Shown here: positions 1-8,387 of the stretch, piece by piece | Layout: every line of letters begins with the position of its first letter | Position numbering within the stretch: position 1 is the first letter of the stretch | Source of the DNA: Eubacterium sp. AF22-8LB | GTDB lineage: Bacteria; Bacillota_I; Bacilli_A; Erysipelotrichales; Erysipelotrichaceae | DNA length: 64,000 bases | NCBI RefSeq assembly: GCF_003458715.1 | Contig: NZ_QRVI01000012.1 | Location: 1-64,000 of the forward strand | Direction of reading: 5' to 3' | The notes under the pieces: generated by a model | What the model saw: the letters and a program-made list of their open reading frames with translations, nothing else | The model's database searches: none | What the model was told of the DNA's origin: nothing | Position numbers and translations under genes: made by a program

Positions 1-3
1 ACT

Positions 4-1089
4 CTATTTGACAAGAGTTACTCTATTTTTTATTTTGTCTGTTGTGATGATTTTATAATTTTTTGTTTTTAGATTCGATGAAACATCACTATCTTTATCT
101 ACGATCCATATCGCTTGTACATCATAATCAAGAGTAGATAGATATTTCTTTCCATCCTTTACACTCATACAAAATAGAGTCGTGCTTAAGGCATCGGCCT
201 TTCCTGAATCTTTTGTGATGACAGTTACACTTCGTACATCGTTTGCAGGATAACCGGTTTGTGGATCAATGATATGGGAATACTTTTTATTTTTATATGT
301 AAAATATCTTTGGTAATCTCCACTTGTAACTAAACAAGTGGCTTTTTTTGTTGAATATTGAACTAGAGCATCATTTGAATCTGGACTTTGAATACCAATC
401 TTCCAATTGGATCCATCTTTTTTTTCACCAAGTAAGACAACGTTACCACCGGCATTGATATATCCATTGGTTAGGCCTGCTTTATTTAATGCTTCTTTGG
501 CAAGTTGAGCGGTATATCCTTTGGCAATGGCGCCTAGATCAAGAGATAATTCAGAATCTAAATAACGTACTGTATTTCCATCAATTTGAATTGAATTTAT
601 ATCAATATGTTTTAAGGCTTCTTGAATTTGTTCATCACTTGGAGGAATCTGTGTGTTTTCCCTGGCATCATGCCAAAGATTTAAAAGCGCTCCTTGTGTA
701 ATGTCAAACTGTGAGTTTTCTGCCTGCATTTTAAGTGCTAATTGTAAACAATTAATAAAGGTAGTATCCATTTCTATTGGATGATCATAGGCTTCATGAT
801 TCAATGTATATAGGTTGTTCATATTTTTATAGGCATGGTATTGGTCAAAACGTTTGTTGTTGTCTTTAAATGTTTTTCTTAATATCTTTGTATACTTGGC
901 AAAATCTGCTTGTGAACACGTACAATTCAATGTGATTGGGGTGTCAAAACCTACATCGGTAAGTGTAATATTGAGATCTTCGCTTTTTGGATTTGCTTTA
1001 TTTTGTGTATAGAAGATAACGGAACAAATAAAGATCAAGAAACATATCGAGAGTACCAGCCATGATGTAATGGATTTATTTTTTTGCAT
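4..1089 (-). CDS. apbE: FAD:protein FMN transferase (ApbE)
   Basis: ApbE-family enzyme that transfers FMN from FAD to a Thr/Ser hydroxyl of exported or membrane flavoproteins. A hydrophobic segment at about residues 8-28 should anchor it with the catalytic part outside. Family motifs seen: AKGY at residues 189-192, NAGGN at 212-216, and a SHIIDPQTGYP block further on. The 361-residue length is normal. It is divergent from an rnf operon whose RnfG carries a DTISGAT flavinylation motif, so Rnf flavinylation is the obvious job (inference). There is no Shine-Dalgarno: the -10 box lies 6 nt before the ATG, so the mRNA is probably leaderless. Confidence 0.95.
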   Translation of the reverse strand: MQKNKSITSWLVLSICFLIFICSVIFYTQNKANPKSEDLNITLTDVGFDTPITLNCTCSQADFAKYTKILRKTFKDNNKRFDQYHAYKNMNNLYTLNHEAYDHPIEMDTTFINCLQLALKMQAENSQFDITQGALLNLWHDARENTQIPPSDEQIQEALKHIDINSIQIDGNTVRYLDSELSLDLGAIAKGYTAQLAKEALNKAGLTNGYINAGGNVVLLGEKKDGSNWKIGIQSPDSNDALVQYSTKKATCLVTSGDYQRYFTYKNKKYSHIIDPQTGYPANDVRSVTVITKDSGKADALSTTLFCMSVKDGKKYLSTLDYDVQAIWIVDKDSDVSSNLKTKNYKIITTDKIKNRVTLVK

Positions 1090-1095
1090 AAGAGT

Positions 1096-1124
1096 ATTAT
1101 AGAATGAATTTAATTGGTTGTAAA
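1096..1124 (-). promoter_or_regulatory. apbE promoter, probably leaderless
   Basis: On the minus strand TTTACA, a 17-nt spacer and TATAAT end 6 nt before the apbE ATG. Transcription would start at or next to the start codon. Confidence 0.75.
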
Positions 1125-1166
1125 TGTAAGTACTTACCTAAATTATGGGAAATTGTCAAAAAATTC

Positions 1167-1195
1167 TTGAAGTTGTGTGAAAAAAGGCCTATGAT
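1167..1195 (+). promoter_or_regulatory. rnf operon promoter
   Basis: TTGAAG, a 17-nt spacer and TATGAT, followed by the GGGAGGTAGGA ribosome binding site of rnfC. It is the only good sigma-A match between apbE and rnfC on this strand. Confidence 0.6.
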
Positions 1196-1225
1196 TAACT
1201 AGTATAAATGGGAGGTAGGATTTAT

Positions 1226-2518
1226 ATGTCACTATTTTTAGGACCAATGAGACAGCATATCCCTGGTAAAAAAGAATTGACAGAGAAGTCTGAATTATTA
1301 CATCTTATGCCTAAAAAGGAAGTTTATATTCCTTTAGTAGCAGGACGTACTTTAGACTTTGATATTCTTGTTGAAGAGGGAGATACTGTATCCGTTGGAA
1401 CAAAACTTGCTGAAACGAAGTCAGGTTTTTATGTGCCAATTTATTCAAGTGTTTCTGGAACTTACAAAGGAATTGTTAAGAGAATGCACAATTCTTTGCG
1501 TCCACAAAATCACATGGTGATTGAATGCGATTTCAAACAAACAAAAGTTCAATCATTTGCACCTTTAGACTGGCAAAGTGCTTCTAGAGAAGAGTGTGTG
1601 GATTTTGTAAAAAATGCAGGTATTGTTGGTTTAGGTGGAGCTGGTTTCCCAACCTATGTTAAATACATGAAACCAGATGGAGTTGATTACGTATTGATCA
1701 ATGCCGTAGAATGTGAACCATATATCACAGCTGATTACCGTTCGGTAATGGATGATGCACAAGATTTAGTTACTGGTGCTAAAATCATGAAGAAAATGGC
1801 AGAAGCTAAAACGGTTTACATTTGTATCAAGGAATCTCACCCAGATTTAATTGAAAAAGTAAAATCAAGCTTAAATGATGCTGCTGGTGTTGAGGTTCGT
1901 CCAGTCCCTGATGTTTACCCAATGGGATGGGAACGTGTTTTAGTACGTGAAGTATTACATAAGGAATATGGTGGATTACCAGCCGAAGCCGGTGCCATCA
2001 TTGGAAATGCTTCGAGTGCTATTGCGATTGCGAAAGCTTTCGAAAAGGGTGAAGCAATTACCCAAAAGAATTTAACAGTTAGTGGAGAATGTGTTAAAAA
2101 TCCACACAATGTTTGTGTCCCTGTTGGAATGCCTGTTAGTGAAATCATTGAAGCTTGTGGTGGATATACACAAGATACTGTTCGCTTGATTTCAGGTGGA
2201 CCTATGATGGGTAAAACAATTGTCAATGATATGTTTGTCGTTGATCGTGCCATGAATGCATTAACTGTATTACCAGCTGCTAATGATGATGCGATTGCTT
2301 GTTTACGTTGTGGTAAATGTAGTGATCATTGTCCAAGTGGTTTACAGCCAGTCCGTATTACGGCTGCATTGAAGGCCAATGACGTAGACGAAATGTCAAA
2401 ACGTGGCGTTATGAGTTGTATCGAATGTGGAATGTGTACTTATATTTGTCCATCTCATATTGATGTAACTGAAAATGTTCGTAAGGCAAAACGTATTGTT
2501 ATGCTTAAGAAAAAGTAG
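1226..2518 (+). CDS. rnfC: Rnf complex subunit RnfC
   Basis: Peripheral NADH/FMN and iron-sulfur subunit of the ferredoxin:NAD+ oxidoreductase Rnf. The glycine-rich GLGGAGFPTYVKY motif of the nucleotide-binding domain is present. Two C-terminal [4Fe-4S] motifs, CLRCGKCSDHCP and CIECGMCTYICP, match the family. The start is set at 1226 because GGGAGGTAGGA lies just upstream; an in-frame ATG at 1208 lies in front of that site and is unlikely. The product is 430 aa. First gene of the rnfCDGEA-x-B operon, 11 bp before rnfD. Confidence 0.95.
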   Translation: MSLFLGPMRQHIPGKKELTEKSELLHLMPKKEVYIPLVAGRTLDFDILVEEGDTVSVGTKLAETKSGFYVPIYSSVSGTYKGIVKRMHNSLRPQNHMVIECDFKQTKVQSFAPLDWQSASREECVDFVKNAGIVGLGGAGFPTYVKYMKPDGVDYVLINAVECEPYITADYRSVMDDAQDLVTGAKIMKKMAEAKTVYICIKESHPDLIEKVKSSLNDAAGVEVRPVPDVYPMGWERVLVREVLHKEYGGLPAEAGAIIGNASSAIAIAKAFEKGEAITQKNLTVSGECVKNPHNVCVPVGMPVSEIIEACGGYTQDTVRLISGGPMMGKTIVNDMFVVDRAMNALTVLPAANDDAIACLRCGKCSDHCPSGLQPVRITAALKANDVDEMSKRGVMSCIECGMCTYICPSHIDVTENVRKAKRIVMLKKK

Positions 2519-2529
2519 GGAGGATTCAA

Positions 2530-3690
2530 ATGAAATTTACTTTTCATGTAAGTCCAAGCATTAAGAATAACTTGTCAACACAACGTATCATGAAGGAACT
2601 AACTTTAGGCTTACTTGTTGTGTTTGCAGCTTCAGTCATTTACTATGGTAAATCTATCGGAGCCGATGCTGCTTTACATTGTATTCTTTTATTAGCTTGT
2701 TCTTTAATTACAACATTAGTTTGCGAATCCATCTTCGCAAAAATTATGAAGAAAGATGTTAAAACTTTCTTAAAGAACTCATTTGGATGGGTTTCAGCTA
2801 TCATTTTAACTTTAATGGTACCTGTAAACATGTCTTGTTATGCCGTTATCGTTGCAACCGTATTCGCAATCGTAATTGCTAAATTATTGTTTGGTGGTTT
2901 TGGACAAAATATCTTCAACCCAGCAGCTGTTGGACGTGCTTTAATTCTTCAAGCTTTCACTGGTGTTAGTGTTGGATTGGTTACATATGCTACACCAACA
3001 ACTACAATTGCTAGTACTTATCATTGGTTGCCAGCAAATGCCAGTGTTTTAGATGCTTTTTTGAAAACTATAAATGGAACTAATAAAGGTACTTTCTTAG
3101 ATTTAGCTTTAGGTAACTACCCAGGATCATTAGGTGAAACATTTACTATCTTGATTTTGATTGTTGGTGTAGTTCTAGCAATTCGTCAAATCATTGACTG
3201 GAGAGTTCCTGTTGTATACTTAGGTACAATTTTTGTATTGACAGCAGTTGTTGCAGCTATTACAGGAATTGATTCATACCACGGTATTCCTGCAGTTATC
3301 TGGTATCCATTACTTCACATCTTAACTGGTGGTGTTGTATTTGGTGCTGTATTTATGTTGACAGATCCAGTAACAAGTCCAACAAGCGCAAGTGGTCGTG
3401 TTGTATTCGCAATGGGTGCGGCTATTATCACTGTACTAATTCGTTTAAAGGCAAACCTTCCAGAAGGATGTTTATATTCTATCTTATTAATGAATATGTT
3501 TACTCCTTGGATCGAATCTTGCTTCGACGGAAAACAATTAGAATTGGTTAAAAAATCAAGAATTGTCTGTGCCTGCTTAGCTTTAATTGGTTTAGCTATC
3601 AGTTTCTATGCAGCTAGTTCTATTCAAAAGGTAGAAGATGTACCTGCAACTACAGCTGCTGTTGTTGAAACGATGGAGGTAACTCTATGA
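2530..3690 (+). CDS. rnfD: Rnf complex subunit RnfD
   Basis: Polytopic membrane subunit of Rnf, 386 aa, with many hydrophobic segments and the family signature FGGFGQNIFNPAAVGRA near residues 121-137. The GSLGETF segment (Thr about residue 204) sits where RnfD/NqrB proteins carry covalent FMN, so it is a likely ApbE substrate (family knowledge). The last codons overlap the rnfG start by 4 bp, indicating translational coupling. RBS GGGAGGA at the usual spacing. Confidence 0.95.
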   Translation: MKFTFHVSPSIKNNLSTQRIMKELTLGLLVVFAASVIYYGKSIGADAALHCILLLACSLITTLVCESIFAKIMKKDVKTFLKNSFGWVSAIILTLMVPVNMSCYAVIVATVFAIVIAKLLFGGFGQNIFNPAAVGRALILQAFTGVSVGLVTYATPTTTIASTYHWLPANASVLDAFLKTINGTNKGTFLDLALGNYPGSLGETFTILILIVGVVLAIRQIIDWRVPVVYLGTIFVLTAVVAAITGIDSYHGIPAVIWYPLLHILTGGVVFGAVFMLTDPVTSPTSASGRVVFAMGAAIITVLIRLKANLPEGCLYSILLMNMFTPWIESCFDGKQLELVKKSRIVCACLALIGLAISFYAASSIQKVEDVPATTAAVVETMEVTL

Positions 3691-4196
3691 ACAAGATCGT
3701 ACATTTAGGTTTATTCTTGGCCATTGTTAGTGCTATTGCTGGTGGTGCCTTAGCATTCGCAAACCAAATGACTGCGCCAGTTATTGCTGAAAATAATGAG
3801 CGTCAAGAAAAGGAATCATTGGTTGCAATGTATCCAGATGCAAGCGAAAATGATTTTAAAGTTGTTAATAAGACTTTTAATTCTAAAACTGTTCAAAAGG
3901 TTTATGAATATAAAAATGTATATATCTTCAACATGAGTGTTAGTGGATATAAAGAAGGAACTGTATTCTTAGTTTCAATTGATAAGGATACAAAGAAAAT
4001 CGACAAATATAATGCCATCAGTAATGGAGATACTAAGGGCTTAGGTTCTCAAGTAACTGAGGCTCCATTTAAGAAATCTCTAGAAGGAAAAGATGCAACT
4101 GGTGAATTGGATACAATTTCTGGTGCCACTGTTTCTTCTGGTCCAGTTGTGAATGGTATTCATGAAGCTGCAAAGCTTGTCGATAAGTTGAAGTAA
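3687..4196 (+). CDS. rnfG: Rnf complex flavoprotein subunit RnfG
   Basis: Single-pass membrane subunit with an external FMN-binding domain. Hydrophobic residues 7-25 form the anchor. The sequence DTISGAT at residues 142-148 matches the ApbE flavinylation motif Dxx(S/T)GA(S/T), so Thr148 should carry FMN by phosphoester bond. At 169 aa it is near the short end of the family. The ATGA overlap with rnfD and the nearby apbE gene support joint assembly. Confidence 0.95.
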   Translation: MNKIVHLGLFLAIVSAIAGGALAFANQMTAPVIAENNERQEKESLVAMYPDASENDFKVVNKTFNSKTVQKVYEYKNVYIFNMSVSGYKEGTVFLVSIDKDTKKIDKYNAISNGDTKGLGSQVTEAPFKKSLEGKDATGELDTISGATVSSGPVVNGIHEAAKLVDKLK

Positions 4197-4209
4197 GGAG
4201 GTTATCTAG

Positions 4210-4869
4210 ATGAATCGTTTTGAAAACTTTAAAGCGGGTTTGATTAAAGATAACCCAGTATTCTCATTATTCTTAGGAATTTGTTCAACACTTGCCATTA
4301 CTACAAGCGTAAACAATGCGATTGGTATGGGTGTTAGTGTTATTATCGTATTGATCATGTCAAACGTGATTATTTCATGTGTTCGTAAAATTACACCAGA
4401 TGAAATTCGTATTCCAGTTTATATCGTTATCATTGCGACTTTGGTTAAGATCATTCAAATGTTGATCCAAGCCTATGCTCCAAGCTTAAATACAAGCTTA
4501 GGTGTATTTATTCCATTGATCGTAGTTAACTGTATCATCTTAGGTCGTGCGGAAGCATTTGCGAGCAAGAATGGTATTTTAGATTCAGCTCTTGATGGAT
4601 TAGGAATGGGTCTAGGATATACATTAGCTGTACTTGCGATGTCATTTATTCGTGAATTGATTTCGACTGGAGGAATCAAAGTGGTAAACCCATTTAACGA
4701 AGCACAAGTTTGGTTAAACCTACACATCATCCCTGAAAACTTTACAATTAGTGTTTTTGGATCAAGTGTAGGAGCCTTCATTACATTTGCGGTTTTAGCA
4801 GCAGCTGTTGGTGCTTATAAACAACATGTAAATGCTAAAGAGGAAGCTGCAGCAAAGGAGGTAAAGTAA
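4210..4869 (+). CDS. rnfE: Rnf complex subunit RnfE
   Basis: Integral membrane subunit of the RnfA/RnfE (NqrD/NqrE) family, 219 aa, with about six hydrophobic helices. The conserved NNAIGMGVSVIIVLIMSN and VPLIVVNCIILGR-like segments are visible; each family member supplies Cys residues to the intramembrane [2Fe-2S] centre shared with RnfA. Strong RBS AAGGAGG ahead of the start. It ends one base before rnfA. Confidence 0.93.
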   Translation: MNRFENFKAGLIKDNPVFSLFLGICSTLAITTSVNNAIGMGVSVIIVLIMSNVIISCVRKITPDEIRIPVYIVIIATLVKIIQMLIQAYAPSLNTSLGVFIPLIVVNCIILGRAEAFASKNGILDSALDGLGMGLGYTLAVLAMSFIRELISTGGIKVVNPFNEAQVWLNLHIIPENFTISVFGSSVGAFITFAVLAAAVGAYKQHVNAKEEAAAKEVK

Positions 4870-4870
4870 G

Positions 4871-5446
4871 ATGGGTGAATTGATGGCACTTTTAGTAACG
4901 AGTGTATTAGTAAATAACGTTATCTTAACGCAGTTCTTAGGTATGTGCCCATTCATGGGTGTTTCTAAAAAGAAAAGCTCAGCCATTGGTATGGGTGTTG
5001 CCGTAGTCTTTGTTATTGTCGTTGCAGCAATCGTTACATATGGTCTATATTATTTAGTCCTTGTACCTTTACAACTTGAATTTATGGATTTGATTACTTT
5101 TATCTTGGTAATCGCATCTTTAGTTCAGTTAACTGAAATGTTTATTAAAAAGACAAGTCCTGCACTATACAAATCATTAGGTGTTTACTTACCTTTGATC
5201 ACAACAAACTGTGTTGTATTAAACGTATGTTTAGTAAATATCTCTAATAGTTATAATTTTGCACAAATGTTAGTATACTCAATCGGTACTCCATTAGGAT
5301 TTGCCCTTGTATTATTCATTTTCTCTACAATTCGTGAAAGATTAGAACAAAGTGAAGTTCCAAATGCCTTTGTTGGTAATCCAATTGCCTTGATTGTAGC
5401 TGCTATCATGGCTATGGCATTTTCTTGCTTTACAGGAATTGTATAA
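4871..5446 (+). CDS. rnfA: Rnf complex subunit RnfA
   Basis: Integral membrane partner of RnfE, 191 aa. The family pattern NNVILTQFLGMCPFMGVSKK at the N terminus and the ITTNCVVLNVCL segment carry the cysteines expected for the iron-sulfur centre between RnfA and RnfE. The stop codon overlaps the ATG of the next small gene (TAATG), so the two are translationally coupled. Confidence 0.93.
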   Translation: MGELMALLVTSVLVNNVILTQFLGMCPFMGVSKKKSSAIGMGVAVVFVIVVAAIVTYGLYYLVLVPLQLEFMDLITFILVIASLVQLTEMFIKKTSPALYKSLGVYLPLITTNCVVLNVCLVNISNSYNFAQMLVYSIGTPLGFALVLFIFSTIRERLEQSEVPNAFVGNPIALIVAAIMAMAFSCFTGIV

Positions 5447-5628
5447 TGAGATATCTATATGCAATATTGTTTTTTGGTGGATTAGTTGCCATCTATATTG
5501 TTTTGTATTTAATGAATAAAAAAACACCCAAACCAGAGGGGTGTGAAGATTTAAAAGCCGATTGTGATGGATGTAAGGATTTTTCCTGCACAAACAATCC
5601 GGCTCATAATCAAGTGAAGGGAGAATAA
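5446..5628 (+). CDS. small Cys-rich membrane protein in the rnf operon
   Basis: A 60-residue protein: one N-terminal transmembrane helix (about residues 3-23), then a short hydrophilic tail with Cys33, Cys40, Cys43 and Cys48 (C-x6-C-x2-C-x4-C). The start at 5446 is set by the TAATG overlap with rnfA; an upstream in-frame ATG lies inside rnfA. One helix plus four Cys resembles NqrM (DUF539), the small protein needed for iron-sulfur maturation of Na+-NQR, and also FeoB-associated Cys-rich proteins. The role here is inferred: metal delivery to RnfA/RnfE, or an electron relay for the shortened RnfB. Confidence 0.8.
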   Translation: MRYLYAILFFGGLVAIYIVLYLMNKKTPKPEGCEDLKADCDGCKDFSCTNNPAHNQVKGE

Positions 5629-5630
5629 AT

Positions 5631-5939
5631 ATGGTAATTGTAGCCGTAATTATGATGCTTGTACTTGGTGCAATACTTGGCTTGGGTCTAGGTGTTGCCG
5701 ACAAATATTTAAAAGTAGAAGCAGATGTACGTGTTGAAAAAGTAACATCATTGCTACCTGGATATAACTGTGGTGGTTGTGGATTCCCTGGATGTAGCGG
5801 TATGGCTGAAGCCTTGGTATCAGGTGATATGGATCACATTGCTTGTAAACCTTGTAAAGCTGACAAGCGTCAAGAAATCATTGATTACTTAAAAAACACA
5901 CCAGGACCTGATGGTTCTACAATCGAAGTAAAAGGATAA
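5631..5939 (+). CDS. rnfB: miniature RnfB (anchor plus one Fe-S motif only)
   Basis: 102-residue RnfB: an N-terminal membrane helix (residues 2-21) and the RnfB-type cluster domain with Cys47, Cys50, Cys55 and Cys72 in C-x2-C-x4-C-x16-C spacing (NCGGCGFPGC). Typical RnfB continues with a two-cluster ferredoxin domain, and clostridial forms are longer still. Here the frame ends in a clean TAA followed at once by a terminator hairpin, so this is not an assembly artefact of a longer gene. How ferredoxin passes electrons to this complex is open. Confidence 0.88.
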   Translation: MVIVAVIMMLVLGAILGLGLGVADKYLKVEADVRVEKVTSLLPGYNCGGCGFPGCSGMAEALVSGDMDHIACKPCKADKRQEIIDYLKNTPGPDGSTIEVKG

Positions 5940-5944
5940 AATGA

Positions 5945-5973
5945 AAAAGACGGAATTTCAATTTCCGTCTTTT
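5945..5973. terminator. bidirectional terminator between rnfB and rqcH
   Basis: An 11-bp stem, AAAAGACGGAA pairing with TTCCGTCTTTT, around a 7-nt loop. A/T runs on both sides let it serve the two convergent genes. Confidence 0.85.
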
Positions 5974-7606
5974 ACTTTACTTGATATTGTTTGATGATTT
6001 CCAACAATTTGGATTCATCCGGATCAATATAGATGGTTTTATTGGATTTCATCGTCACAAAACCAATCTTAGATCCTGGTACCTTTTTGATCTGAGAAAT
6101 CAAACAATAATCGACTGGTACTGAACTAGAATCTTTTCCTTTTGAATAGTAGGCTGCAAGCTGGGCACATAACCGTATTTGGAATTCTGTGAAATGATCA
6201 CTTTTAAGTAGTACGTGAGATCCATGGTAATCTTTTACGTGGAACCATAAATCGTTCTTACGTGAGACTTGGTGAGTCACATAATTATTTTGAATGTTGT
6301 TTTTACCAACATAGATTTCACAATCTTCCAAGACTAAATGAAGGACATTTGGCTTATTGCTCTTCTTTTTTCTTTTGTTTTCTTTTTTAGGCATTAAGAC
6401 ACGCTGCTTAATTAACTCTTCACGAATTTCACCTGCATCAAATACAGTACAGTGCTGCAACTGTTCTTCTAGCTGCGTATAGTATTCGATATCTTCTTTA
6501 CATTGTTCAATTTGTTCTTCTAGAATGACTAGACTTCGTTTCATCTTGTGATACTTCTGATAGTACTTATTCGCATTGGTTTTTAAATCAAAACGCATAT
6601 CGATTGGAATTTTTACATCCTCATTTGTTTCAAATGAAGGTAAGACAATGGTTTTCTCCTTGTTTATTTGATACATATATGCAAAGATCAAATCGCCATA
6701 CTCTTGATATTTTTTGTAGTCTTTGCCATCCTCTAGAGCTTGTTCAAGCTTAGGAAGCTTCTTGATTTGTTTCGTCTTTTCTTTATCAACTATACGAATG
6801 ATATCGCCATATTGTTCTTTAATACGCTTTTTTTGTTCATCCTCTTCATATAAATGATTCAAACCCTCCATGATTGTATAGATTTTAGGTATCTCATTTA
6901 GATGCTTGAGTTCGATACAATGAAAATCTTTTTGATAAATATATAAAGTATTTGAAGAAACAAGTTCATTTAAAATCTCATTATAGTTTTCACCACTTTG
7001 AATACGATAAATAAATTCATTGGATAATAATGGAGAAAAACCATAGATTTGTTTCACAAGACTTTGATCTAAGTCGACATTCTGAATTTCAAAAGGATTT
7101 TTCTTTTCAGGTTGTGCTGGGGCAATATATTTTGCGCCTGGATGAATGAATCGTTTGGCATTTTCATATACAGGAATACGCTTTAAAGCATCTTGAATGA
7201 TACCACCCTTTACCAGTATCATGTTGGCATATTTTCCCATTAATTCAATATATAAATTGTATTTAACTAGGTCTTGAAATTCGTTTCGACAAGATAGGTG
7301 CAAGCATAAAATACGATCATATTCTACTTGCTCAAAGGATTCGACAATGGCTTGTGAGCATAGCTTTCTTAAGACCATCACAAAGTTGGATGGTTCAGGC
7401 TGAATACCAGGAATGAAATTTGCGATATATACACGGTTTGTGTTGGAATGTACATTGATCACAAGTTTTTGGTTACCCTCGTTACGTGTATGCAGATGAA
7501 TTAATATTTCTTCATCGCTAATATTTTGTATTTTACCAATTTTGCATGGTGTATAGGCATTTAGTTTTTGTTGAATGTTGTATAAAAATAATCCGTCAAT
7601 GGCCAT
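5972..7606 (-). CDS. rqcH: Rqc2/RqcH homologue (NFACT protein)
   Basis: NFACT-family protein (formerly annotated as fibronectin-binding FbpA). It binds stalled 50S subunits and directs addition of C-terminal alanine tails in bacterial ribosome quality control. The 544 aa show an NFACT-N domain (start to about residue 220), a long charged coiled-coil middle (about 250-400), and an NFACT-R domain with the NDLWFHVKDYHGSHVLL signature near residue 455. RBS AAGGAGG and an extended -10 element lie upstream. Confidence 0.93.
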   Translation of the reverse strand: MAIDGLFLYNIQQKLNAYTPCKIGKIQNISDEEILIHLHTRNEGNQKLVINVHSNTNRVYIANFIPGIQPEPSNFVMVLRKLCSQAIVESFEQVEYDRILCLHLSCRNEFQDLVKYNLYIELMGKYANMILVKGGIIQDALKRIPVYENAKRFIHPGAKYIAPAQPEKKNPFEIQNVDLDQSLVKQIYGFSPLLSNEFIYRIQSGENYNEILNELVSSNTLYIYQKDFHCIELKHLNEIPKIYTIMEGLNHLYEEDEQKKRIKEQYGDIIRIVDKEKTKQIKKLPKLEQALEDGKDYKKYQEYGDLIFAYMYQINKEKTIVLPSFETNEDVKIPIDMRFDLKTNANKYYQKYHKMKRSLVILEEQIEQCKEDIEYYTQLEEQLQHCTVFDAGEIREELIKQRVLMPKKENKRKKKSNKPNVLHLVLEDCEIYVGKNNIQNNYVTHQVSRKNDLWFHVKDYHGSHVLLKSDHFTEFQIRLCAQLAAYYSKGKDSSSVPVDYCLISQIKKVPGSKIGFVTMKSNKTIYIDPDESKLLEIIKQYQVK

Positions 7607-7631
7607 AGAAAACCTCCTTAGTCTGATAAAG

Positions 7632-7640
7632 ATTATAGCA
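7632..7640 (-). promoter_or_regulatory. extended -10 promoter element of rqcH
   Basis: On the minus strand TGCTATAAT, a TGn-extended -10 box, about 25 nt before the rqcH start. The matching -35 (TGTCAA at 17 nt) is weak. Confidence 0.5.
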
Positions 7641-7654
7641 TACTAAAATTAAAT

Positions 7655-7683
7655 TTGACACATATGGTTTGGACTTGTAAAAT
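7655..7683 (+). promoter_or_regulatory. gmk promoter
   Basis: TTGACA, a 17-nt spacer and TAAAAT. It fixes the transcript start near 7690 and so rules out the upstream in-frame ATGs of gmk. Confidence 0.75.
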
Positions 7684-7711
7684 GGATGAAAAGAGGGAGA
7701 GCAAGAATCAC

Positions 7712-8290
7712 ATGGAAAGAGGTTTATTAATCATTTTGAGTGGTCCTAGTGGTGTAGGAAAAGGGACGATTCGAAAATATTTTGAACAAGATGAACGCCT
7801 AAATTTAGCTTATTCGACTTCAATGACAACACGTAAGCCACGTGCAGGAGAAGTAGATGGAAGAGATTATTATTTCTCAAGTCGTGAAGATTTTGAAGAA
7901 GCCATCAAGAATGGGGAATTACTTGAGTGGGCTGAATTTGTTGGAAACTATTATGGTACACCTTTAAAAGAAGTCAATCGTTTACGTGACGAAGGCAAAA
8001 ACGTCTTATTGGAAATTGAAGTGCAGGGTGCATTGCAGGTGCAGGAAAAATGTCCAGATGCTGTATCGATTTTTATCATTCCACCATCAATGGAAGAGTT
8101 GGAAAGACGTATTCGTGGACGTAGTACGGAGCCTGAAGAAATCATTCAGCAAAGGCTTGCCAAAGCTAGCAATGAGATGAAGATGGTATCGCAATACAAA
8201 TATATTGTTTGTAATGATGATCCAAAGTTAGCGGCTGAATTGATTAAGACGATTATTCTTCGCCATGTTGAGCTTGAAGAAAACAAATAG
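7712..8290 (+). CDS. gmk: guanylate kinase
   Basis: Converts GMP and ATP to GDP and ADP. The P-loop GPSGVGKGT is near the N terminus, followed by the GMP-binding STSMTTRKPRAGEVDGRDY region. With the start at 7712 the protein is 192 aa, normal for the family. The earlier in-frame starts at 7655 and 7682 lie within or before the promoter, while GAGGGAGA precedes 7712. It is a single-gene unit ahead of the rimP-nusA operon. Confidence 0.94.
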   Translation: MERGLLIILSGPSGVGKGTIRKYFEQDERLNLAYSTSMTTRKPRAGEVDGRDYYFSSREDFEEAIKNGELLEWAEFVGNYYGTPLKEVNRLRDEGKNVLLEIEVQGALQVQEKCPDAVSIFIIPPSMEELERRIRGRSTEPEEIIQQRLAKASNEMKMVSQYKYIVCNDDPKLAAELIKTIILRHVELEENK

Positions 8291-8319
8291 TTGCACAAAA
8301 TCGGTTTTTGTGCTATAAA
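8291..8319 (+). promoter_or_regulatory. promoter of the rimP-nusA-infB operon
   Basis: TTGCAC, a 17-nt spacer and TATAAA. The promoter contains an inverted repeat, GCACAAAA with TTTTTGTGC, which could be an operator or simply the end of gmk. Confidence 0.55.
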
Positions 8320-8337
8320 TATATTGTATAGAAATTA

Positions 8338-8361
8338 AAGGAGTGGGTCGTACCACTCCTT
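8338..8361 (+). promoter_or_regulatory. leader hairpin before rimP
   Basis: A perfect 9-bp stem, AAGGAGTGG with CCACTCCTT, around GTCGTA in the 5' leader, followed by a poor U-run (CTATTTTG). It could be a weak attenuator; its 5' arm also contains an SD-like AAGGAG. The true rimP SD is at 8375-8380. Confidence 0.55.
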
Positions 8362-8387
8362 CTATTTTGCTACTAAGGAGAATAAGT

